Shown piece after piece: positions 56,000 to 64,000 of a stretch of DNA of 64,000 nucleotides. This stretch comes from Alloascoidea africana (lineage: Eukaryota; Ascomycota; Alloascoideomycetes; Alloascoideales; Alloascoideaceae). Positions within the stretch are counted from its first letter, which is position 1. The number at the start of each line of letters is the position of its first letter. The notes beneath the pieces were generated by a model. That model saw only the letters and a list, made by a program, of their open reading frames with translations. It ran no database searches and was not told the origin of the DNA. The position numbers and the translations under genes were made by a program. The DNA lies in NCBI GenBank assembly GCA_030581615.1, contig JAKTTT010000035.1:174781-238780 (forward strand), given 5' to 3'.

Positions 56000-56448
56000 T
56001 TATTTTGCAAATAGCTCCTCTGCCTCAGCAATTCTCTCTTTTGTCGCTGTGGTATCCTCTTCGCCAACAGTTTCCTAAGTGTATAAAGTTAGTGGACTTG
56101 GAGTTCAAAAAAATAACAAGTAAAAGCTTACCAAGAAAACTTTAAGGTCTTCTAATGTTGCCTTGATCTTGTTTCGTAGGGCCGGGATCATCTGTTCGGT
56201 ATCTTCAAGGACAGCAATCTAGACGGAATATTTTAGATCAACAGACTAAAATAACAACCAAATGCAAAGTTTAGCGGCAAGGAAATGTGTCTTACCTGTT
56301 TCTTAAGCTCGTACTTGTCAACATTCGGATCATCTTTTAGCTTCCTGACCTTTGCCTGGTGTTCAGCAACCTCACGGTGATATAATTTTTCTTCTTTGAG
56401 TAGCCGCCCGAGAGCAGATGTCTTTATTTGTAACTTTGAAGGAGCCAT
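56000..56448 (-). CDS. RBL2: Tubulin-binding cofactor A (two introns)
   Basis: Three exons: 56448-56296 (51 codons), 56218-56132 (29 codons) and 56074-56000 (24 codons plus stop), giving 104 aa (yeast Rbl2 has 106). Introns of 77 and 57 nt have GTAAG donors and TAG acceptors; both fall between codons. Tubulin cofactor A binds released beta-tubulin and protects cells from its excess. Matches by recall: MAPSKLQIKTSALGRLLKEE, DPNVDKYELKKQ, then VLEDTEQMIPALRNKI and the Ala/Glu-rich last helix (RIAEAEELFAK). The whole protein is three helices, with no other domain. Reading only exon 1 would give a false 71-aa product. Confidence 0.92.
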
Positions 56449-59260
56449 CTTGTTGAGTTTCTGAAATGTGCCAAAATTCAGAAAGCATTCTCCAGATCAA
56501 AACATAAACCTTACGGGGTGTATGGGTGAATGTTGATTTCGCAGGATCTGGTTCAAATTGCTGATTAGCATTGAGGCTTTTCCCTGAAGAGTTCTATGCT
56601 ATAGGATAGGTTTAATAATTATTTAAACATACTTTGCAAGAGCCAAATCTATCAGTTACTCATGTAGCAGATAACTCACTTGTTTATTCTGATCTCGGTG
56701 AATTCACCCAAGTCCATATCGTCTGACTTTTGAGCGCGAGAATGAAGGCAAGAGCGAAAGCACGAGTAAGAGAGCAAAACCAGGTGTGAGGGTGGGAGCA
56801 AGAGTGAGAGCTTTTACTACCACTGCCTTTTACAAAGAGGTCACTACATGGCGAAGGATTAGTTGAGCTCGCTTGCTTTTTGTCTTTGCTCTGTTCTCCA
56901 CCTGTTTGGACATGGACAGTAGACTAAGATATGGCAGTGCCTTTAAGAGTAGAGCCAACGCAGTGAACCACTGTTGCATGGAAAAAGAAACAGTTCAGGG
57001 AAACTGGAGAAGGGGCATTAGTATGGTGGAAATATAAATGTTCACTTCATTGGGATTGAAGATGGAGTGGAAAGTCCACACAGTCAAGGGGTTGTCAAGA
57101 AAGAGTTTTACAAAGCATGGCATGTCCATACAGAGTGGTAGCACTCTCTTCTCTCCTTCAAAATCAAAGTGTTTCCTTTCTTTTACTGTCTAGTAGTGAT
57201 ATGGTTTTTCGTCGACTTTCCCGCGCACTAGCAACCACTTTGTCCTCAACACCAGACGAATCGGTGATTTTGATTCTTATACCACATGCTCTTAACTCAC
57301 AGCCATTTCAACAAATTTGATATCTATTGAGCACCGATACTGTTGATGCCTTCTTTACATGATATCAATAGTAACAGCACCCAAAAGCTCAGAGACGGCA
57401 CACGTTTCGCCAGCTTTCTTTGAATATCACTATTCCTTGATTCACAGTTTTCGATCAAGCCCATTAATAGTCTGGACAATTTGCTTTCACAGTTTCTCAA
57501 GTGTATCCTGAATGTGGGCTGTGAGCCAATGGGTGATAAGCAAGTGCCAACAGCTCGATATCAAGGTTGAATTCCATTTCTGGGGAGGCGTTGTTAAAAA
57601 CCGCCACAGGTTTTGTGCAAAGTTTAGATCTAAACTTTTCGACCTTGTTTATTTGTCATTTTGGCTAGCTGTAGTTTCTGAGTGGTTATACAGAAACTAG
57701 GTTTGGATAGGACTCAGATCACAAGCTGGATATAGCATGTCAACGAAAAATTGACATATCTTTAGATGTTAGTTTTCGGTGGTTCATGGAATCAAGAGGT
57801 TACACTAGTGTGCATCCGGTGATGAGATCCGTGTGGGCCACAGCCACTCTGGATATCAGGATCGATTCCTAGCCCAGCTTTTCTTTCTTTATGCAGGTGC
57901 TTGTTGGGAATTCTGGGTTCAATTCTCATTATGCGTTCTTTATACCCTAAAGTCTTCTGTAAAATCAACCATGTGGAATTGAACCGGCTGATTTGCAATG
58001 CGATCTGAAAAGCTGAATGTTATTACAATTTATTACCGCTCCCTCTTGCAGTCAGAGTTAATGGTGCGTAGACTCTGGTTCGTTTTTGTTTTACTTTCAT
58101 GTGTATGAAAAAGATTATCATCTTTTCCGGGGACAAGTCCCCTCGATTCTGCGATGACTGGCCAGTCAAGCACAATCCAATATATACCTTTGAGTTCATC
58201 GTGTCGGAGAAGAATTTATCGAACTGAAAGAATCTCAGTTACTTTCCACCATTGTTAATGTTTAAGACAGCAATTGTGACTTTTAAAGGAATGTCAAGGT
58301 GATATGTGAGGAACTTGAAACTAAGTGTCTTTCACTCTTACCATTTAAACAGTTGGCACGTCCACTGCTGATTATAAAGACATCCAAGATTCTACAGCGC
58401 ACAGGTACTGGAAAACTGTTCTTTCATGATTCTTGTCAAGTAGCCCAAATTGTTCCAGCCTTGCAGTTCTACATTATCTGCCATATCAAGCTTTGAAAGT
58501 ATCATTCTTCAGGTTGCTCATGCGGATACTTTTCTCTGAGAGCTATTTTCCTCTTGATTGCACCACGCTCCTGTGCCATTCATGTGTCGGAGAGTCTACG
58601 CTGTCCCAGATTACACTCTCACAAATCCCTCTACCCGTTGTTTCAGCCGGTTCTTCTGGGTCTACTTGCCGTTTATTGTTTTCATGTTCAACAAAGGGTA
58701 AAGGTGAACTCTTGGAGAGCAGAGCTCTAGAGAGCAGAAACTGCAAGAGCTCCAGCTTCTGATCATCTAGGAGCCGGAATAGGCGGCGTATCATAATCCT
58801 CACTCTGGATATAAGTATGCTCTTCCTTAAAACAAGCCAGCACCTACATGAACGTCTTTGGCAGAATGGTCCTCTCGCCTGCTAAATAAAACCATCTCCG
58901 CACCATCTGCAACTCCGTTAGTAACAGCCCTTGCTTCGCTCTCAGCAAGCAATGTCATCTTATTGTAAACTGTGGCCCGAGTAGAGCTGGCCCGCAATTT
59001 GGGGAGTCGTTAAATAATAACTCTCTCTGGAATGTTGAAGTGGAGCTCCTATATTCGTAAAGCTAAATTTTATAGGTGTCAGTGAGACAGATAGTGAGAG
59101 TAGCAATTGAAGTCTGATCTTGTGAAGGTATTCTGAAGCGAATCGATGTGCTTTCTCTGGTACATCAGAGCTGTACTTCTTATGCCTCTGGTAAAACTGG
59201 TAATCTCCAGACAGGCATATAGGCATCTCTCTACCTCATTTAGAGGCAGTCCGTCGCCAA
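56449..59260. other. Gene-poor region downstream of the housekeeping block
   Basis: About 2.8 kb. It includes the RBL2 promoter and a purine-rich plus-strand tract at about 56738-56815 (repeated GAGCAAGAG/GAGAG words). It is less AT-rich than the other deserts, but frames of 60-109 codons show no recognisable features. Sequences resembling tRNA B-boxes near 57870, 57912 and 57980 lack matching acceptor stems. Confidence 0.45.
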
Positions 59261-59355
59261 TCTGCGCGATCTCATTACTTCTCGTGGAACACATTTCGGA
59301 TGCTGACGGATATTACGATGTCAGTGTTCCACGAGAATTAATGAGATTGCGCAGA
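59261..59355. repeat. Near-perfect 32-bp inverted repeat
   Basis: The left arm 59261-59292 and the right arm 59324-59355 are reverse complements with two mismatches in 32 positions, separated by 31 bp. Within the spacer a smaller stem, CTGAC (59303-59307) with GTCAG (59320-59324), is possible. As RNA it would be a long stable hairpin; as DNA a cruciform. It lies in no recognised gene and its ends do not look like a known transposon. Confidence 0.85.
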
Positions 59356-62289
59356 GTTTCGCTTCAATGCTCTCCACGCCCACAGTACATTCTCTAATCC
59401 TAAAGTCTGTTACGCAAAGGAGCCCATTCCATTCCTGCTATAGAGTCCTAAGAGATATTTCTATGTTCCTGTGGTTCGGCTTATGGTTCTGCAACCTCTT
59501 TCAAGTCTCATGTGAAAGATCATCAAGGCCCATCCAAGTAGCGTCCACGGATATTGTGTGAGGATGTCAAATTCAAGCCCTTTAAAGTACATTGCCATTG
59601 CAGAGGAGGTCCCTGCCAAAAGCGACTTGGAGTCTCGAGGATTTCCCTCTTTGAAATCAATGAACGTTCTGGCCACTGACCCTGATCAAGATCCATACGC
59701 CACAGACTTGGTCTTGGCTATGATCCATGCCTACAATTTAGAGTAGGAGAGCTTTCAAGGGTACGTTTCTTGCATGATATGGAGAGCATTGCTAACTATA
59801 ATTCAGTTGACACTTCGGATGACGACTACAAGATTGCTGCAATCAGACACGGCTGAACTTCACCGTGTCGCTATGCTAACGCACTAGGACCGAATCGGAA
59901 AAACCCGACAGGTTCGCAGGAGAAAAACAGAGCATGAGAGTCCGAATCTCTACAGCCTCTTGTTAGGATATCAAAAAGCTGTATTGCTGAAGTCCCACAC
60001 AAATGACAGCACAATGTCTCGGAGTAAACTTCAACACAAAGAATCCTTTTCATAATGTTATGCGATTCTTTTTGGTTCTTGCTGATGATCCAAACTCTTG
60101 CCACTAAATTGTTATCAAAGATTCGATCACCACATAAAAAAGCTGATGCTGTTCCGTCCTGTAACTCCGGGTGCAAAATGGGTATATTATCTAGATAATT
60201 CTAACTTTTTGTTACATAGAGCAATGCCATATTTGTGATACTCACCGTTTACTTACACGGAAGGGTTGGATAGGCATTTATAGGAACGATTCTTGAACCA
60301 GTTAAACATGTATGATTACACTGATATCTTTGTCAAACTGCCTAGTTCGCCTAAGCAGGTACCTACATCTATCAATCGAGCAACAATCCTCTTTTGCAAA
60401 ATTCTTGTCTACTATTATAGTGCAAGATATTTATTGAATGACTTATCTTCTTTTTTCATCCCAACCGCGATCATTGAGAAGCTCTCCAGCTGTTTGTCTA
60501 TTGCATACACTTGGTTTTCATCCAGATCTTTGCGCATTGAGCAGAGAGACCTTACCCATTAGACCCAAAGGGCAATGCGTTTGTTTTGAGAGCTTGAGCA
60601 GACTGATACTGGTTAATCAGCATGACAAAAATTCTTCTAAACGTTCATCAATTGGCTAAGACTTGTAAAACGATTGCAAGATCATTCCATCTATGATCAG
60701 TGGTAAAAGATAAGTTCCGAAATATAGGCATTTTTGCTTATACAACAAATGGACCAGTTAGTCACAGAAGTTGAAAGTGAACTCTAAATATTGAGCACAC
60801 TGCACTCTAGAACCTGAAACCCTTCTATGGGCCCTGGAAGAAACCCTTACACATCTTCCTTGATTCTTTCCAATGAACCAAAGCCATTCGCAGTTAACAG
60901 ATGTCATAGTTTCCTTGAGTGATTTTAAACCATGATATTAGATTATAACCGATGGGAACACAGCTTTCTAGCAAACTTCAAATTAACAAAAACAAAAAGC
61001 AATAATCTATACCTTGATACCAATCGAAATACGCATTCCGCAGCCTTGGAAGTAAGCTTATGCTTGGTATGTTATAGGTGGTGAAATACTCTAGACAGCA
61101 GTCATCATCCGAAATCAAGGCTTATCAAGTTTAGAGGAAAATCACTCTCATAAAAGTTTCTAGTCCTCAGACATAGTGTAATCCCTCTTTTATAAAAAAT
61201 ATCTTTCTCGAGTTTGACCTTTGTAACACAGTCTCATGAATATTCAGTTGTGTTACATCAGTTGTTGGTTAGTGGCAATTCTTTCGATTTCTACAAGCTT
61301 TTAGAGGTAAAACTAAGATGCAGGTTAGTGGAAGAACGGTTTGTTCTCTTTGTTTTAGCGAGTTAGCCAACCGCTTATTATGGAAACTGTTATCGATTTC
61401 AACAACAATAGAACCAGAAAGGATTCTTTTACTATAATAGTCCAAACGAGAAAGCCCATATCTGTTCGTGGTTAAACCTTAGACCCACTTTATATGCTGT
61501 TCGCAGGGTAAAAGTCCATGAACATAAAGGGTTGCGATCATTGGCCACTTCAATTTACCTTTTATGGGTGTATCGTGTCATGGTGATCATATATATGGTT
61601 TGATTGGGTACCAGACTGGAAAGAATAGTAGGTCTCCCGATAATAGATTCCCTAGCGAGGTCGGTGAAGTCGAGAGGGAAAAGACCTAGATCCTAAACCT
61701 CCTGAAATCGCAAAAGCTGTCAAACAACCTAGCAGGTCTAAACCTGAGTAGGATTACTATCTATTTTGCTGTAGAGTAAAATTGAAGTTAAAGTTCGTCT
61801 TCTAGGGATTTTATTCCTCTAGGATACTCCGTCAAAGTTCAAAGCGTATACTCCTTTGAAGAAAGGATGTCTGTGAAAACCCAATTCAGCAAACCTTTAT
61901 TCATTTTGTCAAGATAACCCTAAGCACTTCCTCCTACTTCGTTTTCATTTTACCTTTCATAAAGAGGAAACATCAACGGGCAATTTAACAGTATAGCGAA
62001 CATTACCAATAATAAATGGTCGTGTTATACGAAGCAAGGAGAAGCTACAGACTCAAAGAGAAACATTACCATAGTATGAGTGTTAAAGTGCGTTACAGCG
62101 AAGAAACCTCTCTTGCAAATGCACGATAAACATGCTAGCAATCAATAAACTATATTGGGCACACTTAAACTTAAATCTGAAGTGGTTAAATCTTAGATGC
62201 TCGAGGACCAAAAGTCACATAAAAGATTCTTATATATTTGTCCTTCAACCCATTTATTGGTACTCATTAGACGGCAGTTCTTACTCAAC
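59356..62289. other. Gene-poor region before the terminal secreted protein
   Basis: About 2.9 kb, AT-rich to the right. Apart from a doubtful 60-codon frame at 59564 I see no gene. The last few hundred bases include TATA-like ATTCTTATATATTTG near 62225-62240, a plausible promoter of the gene at 62290. Confidence 0.45.
59564..59746 (+). CDS. Doubtful small frame, possible exon
   Basis: A 60-aa frame (MSNSSPLKYIAIAEEVP ... DPYATDLVLAMIHAYNLE) looks protein-like. Just downstream are a TTGCTAAC branch-like site and a TTCAG acceptor (near 59805) before an Asp-rich stretch (DTSDDDYKIAAIRHG). However, the available GTAGGA donor does not join these two in frame. It could be a gene relic or chance. 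Confidence 0.2.
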   Translation: MSNSSPLKYIAIAEEVPAKSDLESRGFPSLKSMNVLATDPDQDPYATDLVLAMIHAYNLE

Positions 62290-64000
62290 ATGAGAAAACA
62301 AAACTTCGCCTTGCCGTTGCTCTCACTACTAAGTGTTTCCACGCTTGCCTTTGCTGATGCCGATTGCGTTCTAAAGAAATATTGCGTGGGGCAGTGTCAA
62401 GAATTGGTAAAAGTCACTGAAGTATATCATGATAAAGAACTTCAAGCCAAACTTTCCGTTGATCTGAAGAACAGGTTTCTGCCCGAAACCCTCGAGCGCA
62501 TTTGGACCTATACAGAGATGAATGGAATATATGTGTTAGTAGACGCATCAACTGATTATTGTACGATAGATGATGCTAATACGTATGAAGTCGATATTCC
62601 CTTCATGTATATGCATAACATACTGGAAAATCAACAATGCGTGGACCCTATTACACTATACTATAAGATTGCTGGCATTGATCAGGCCTTTGCGTTCACT
62701 CACGATCTACTCTGCATGCCAGCAGAGTGCGATGGTGTGCAGGATTACACCTGTTCAACAACCACACATGAACCCGTACCTCCTAGTACTGATTGTAAAG
62801 TGAACCAAGTTTGTCAAGGCGAATGTCACACTGAACTCACAGCTACGGGACTTCAATGGCTTACGGACAAAAATACAATTGGTCTTGTCTACCATTTTGA
62901 ACCAAAAGATCAGCAATACGATATCAAAAATATCCAGGAAATAAGATTTACTGATGAAGACAACGAAATCATCCTCTATAGCCCAGACGACATTGACTTG
63001 ATCAACTCAAATCCCAATTCGTTTGATTTTGCTCAAGAAATTATTCGAAAAGACTCTTTTATGGATAACTTCTGTAGGAAAGCTGCTCAAATTTCGATCA
63101 AGTTTAAGCCTGGACCTTTCAAACCAGTTCAAACTGACGATTACTCTTCTGATGTATTTTGCTGGAATCCAAACAACAATTGTCAATATGCTGACACAGT
63201 AACCGCTGAAACCACTCAATCCTTGTCTAGTTACTACGTAACACCTTCTAGCTCAAGTTCACGAAGTTCTTCAAGTTCAAGGAGTTCTTCAAGTTCAAGG
63301 AGTTCTTCAAGTTCACGAAGTTCTTCAAGTTCTTCAAGTTCACGAAGTTCTTCAAGTTCTTCAAGTTCTTCAAGTTCTTCAAGTTCAAGGAGTTCTTCAA
63401 GTTCACGAAGTTCTTCAAGTTCTTCAAGTTCACGAAGTTCTTCAAGTTCTTCAAGTTCTTCAAGTTCTTCAAGTTCTTCAAGTTCTTCAAGTTCACGAAG
63501 TTCTTCAAGTTCTTCAAGTTCACGAAGTTCTTCAAGTTCACGAAGTTCTTCAAGTTCTTCAAGTTCACTAAGTTCCTCAAGTTCACTAAGCTCTTCAAGT
63601 TCACTAAGTTCCTCAAGATCACTAAGCTCTTCAAGTTCACTAAGTTCCTCAAGATCACTAAGCTCTTCAAGTTCACGAAGTTCTTCAAGTTCATTGAGCT
63701 CTTCAAGTTCATTGAGCTCTTCAAGTTCATTGAGCTCTTCAAGTTCACGAAGTTCCTCACATTCTTCAAGTTTAATATCGTCTAATTCTGGGTCGTCAAA
63801 ATCGCAATCTTCTAGTTCAACTTCTTGCTCAAGCTCTATCTCTATTTCTTCATCTGCATCAAGCTCAACTCCGGAGCCATCCAGATCCTCCACTGATTCA
63901 AATAGCTTCACATCTTCATCGTCTTCCTGCTCTAGTAGCAATCATTCCAAATTAACGTCCAAAACTTCTTCATCTATTGGTTTTAACTCGAACTCCTACT
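62290..64000 (+). CDS. Secreted cysteine-module, Ser-rich wall protein (3' end outside window)
   Basis: The frame runs from ATG 62290 through the window end without a stop (570 codons seen). A signal peptide (FALPLLSLLSVSTLAFA) precedes two cysteine modules, at about residues 23-150 and 165-305. The second has CKVNQVCQGECHTEL, then DDIDLINSNPNSFDF, then YSSDVFCWNPNNNC, clearly the same module as in the adhesin at 15738-19673. From about residue 318 the protein is almost pure Ser with Arg or Leu (SSSSSRSS), encoded by a 9-bp microsatellite, then a Ser/Thr stalk with scattered Cys. By analogy it is a cell-wall adhesin or structural wall protein; a GPI signal would lie beyond the window. It is complete at the 5' end only. 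Confidence 0.82.
   Translation, partial: MRKQNFALPLLSLLSVSTLAFADADCVLKKYCVGQCQELVKVTEVYHDKELQAKLSVDLKNRFLPETLERIWTYTEMNGIYVLVDASTDYCTIDDANTYEVDIPFMYMHNILENQQCVDPITLYYKIAGIDQAFAFTHDLLCMPAECDGVQDYTCSTTTHEPVPPSTDCKVNQVCQGECHTELTATGLQWLTDKNTIGLVYHFEPKDQQYDIKNIQEIRFTDEDNEIILYSPDDIDLINSNPNSFDFAQEIIRKDSFMDNFCRKAAQISIKFKPGPFKPVQTDDYSSDVFCWNPNNNCQYADTVTAETTQSLSSYYVTPSSSSSRSSSSSRSSSSSRSSSSSRSSSSSSSSRSSSSSSSSSSSSSSRSSSSSRSSSSSSSSRSSSSSSSSSSSSSSSSSSSSRSSSSSSSSRSSSSSRSSSSSSSSLSSSSSLSSSSSLSSSRSLSSSSSLSSSRSLSSSSSRSSSSSLSSSSSLSSSSSLSSSSSRSSSHSSSLISSNSGSSKSQSSSSTSCSSSISISSSASSSTPEPSRSSTDSNSFTSSSSSCSSSNHSKLTSKTSSSIGFNSNSY
63247..63770 (+). repeat. 9-bp serine-coding microsatellite
   Basis: About 520 bp of TCTTCAAGT-type units, interspersed with TCACGAAGT, TCACTAAGT and TCATTGAGC variants. 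It encodes poly-Ser with regular Arg or Leu. The complementary strand is also open, giving a spurious Glu-Leu-rich frame. Confidence 0.9.

Noticed and set aside
57780-58010. Possible tRNA genes (B-box-like GGATCGATTCC, GGGTTCAATTCTC and reverse GGTTCAATTCC)
   Set aside because: No paired T-stem, A-box or matching 5' acceptor stem at tRNA distance in any of the three cases.
61590-61870. LTR-like or structured block
   Set aside because: Somewhat higher GC than its surroundings, but no terminal repeats, target duplication or foldable RNA signature that I could define.
63234-63941. Minus-strand Glu-Leu-rich and Lys-Asn-rich frames
   Set aside because: Mirror images of the Ser-coding microsatellite. 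The plus frame has a signal peptide and conserved cysteine modules and continues through.

Overview
This is nuclear DNA of a budding yeast (Saccharomycotina). Genes are monocistronic on both strands. Several are split by short introns of about 50-65 nt, with GTATGT/GTAAGT-type donors and ACTAAC-like branch sites. The housekeeping genes are typical yeast orthologues. CTG codons fall at conserved leucine positions (for example in GPN2), so this is not a CUG-Ser clade species. A methylotrophic Komagataella/Pichia-like yeast fits, but no marker in the window proves the genus.

Layout. 0-9.9 kb holds the endocytic adaptor SYP1, a YMC1/2-type mitochondrial carrier (one intron), an unrecognised 392-aa protein, thioredoxin and the mitochondrial SSB RIM1. 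A gene-poor AT-rich stretch follows (9.9-15.7 kb) with a 133-bp LTR-like element flanked by a perfect 5-bp duplication. At 15.7-19.7 kb lies a large GPI-type cell-wall adhesin with repeated cysteine modules and a 744-bp internal tandem duplication. Another desert (19.7-25.9 kb) leads to COR1 and SDH4, divergent respiratory genes that share one promoter. A 2280-aa ASH1-like SET-domain histone methyltransferase (five exons) fills 28.4-35.5 kb. A third desert (35.5-44.2 kb) contains only faint, decayed, mobile-element-like coding traces.

44.2-56.5 kb is gene-dense. It holds a probable peroxisomal carboxymuconolactone-decarboxylase-fold protein, a small RING protein (one intron), sideroflexin FSF1 (one intron), an unknown 151-aa gene, a carnosine N-methyltransferase-like enzyme, a secreted Kex2-processed repeat precursor, proteasome subunit RPN8, the GTPase GPN2 and tubulin cofactor A RBL2 (two introns). 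A last gene-poor stretch (56.5-62.3 kb) carries a near-perfect 32-bp inverted repeat. The window ends inside a second secreted Ser-rich protein with the same cysteine module as the 15.7-kb adhesin.

The most novel item is the precursor at 50902-51993: a signal peptide followed by sixteen 20-residue units, each with two Lys-Arg sites. It should release many copies of short GFVID-containing peptides plus a DP-EA-DP dipeptide spacer. It has the architecture of a pheromone or KEP precursor but a peptide I do not recognise. The paralogous cysteine-module adhesins and the ASH1-type methyltransferase with a GC-AG intron in its SET domain are the next most interesting.
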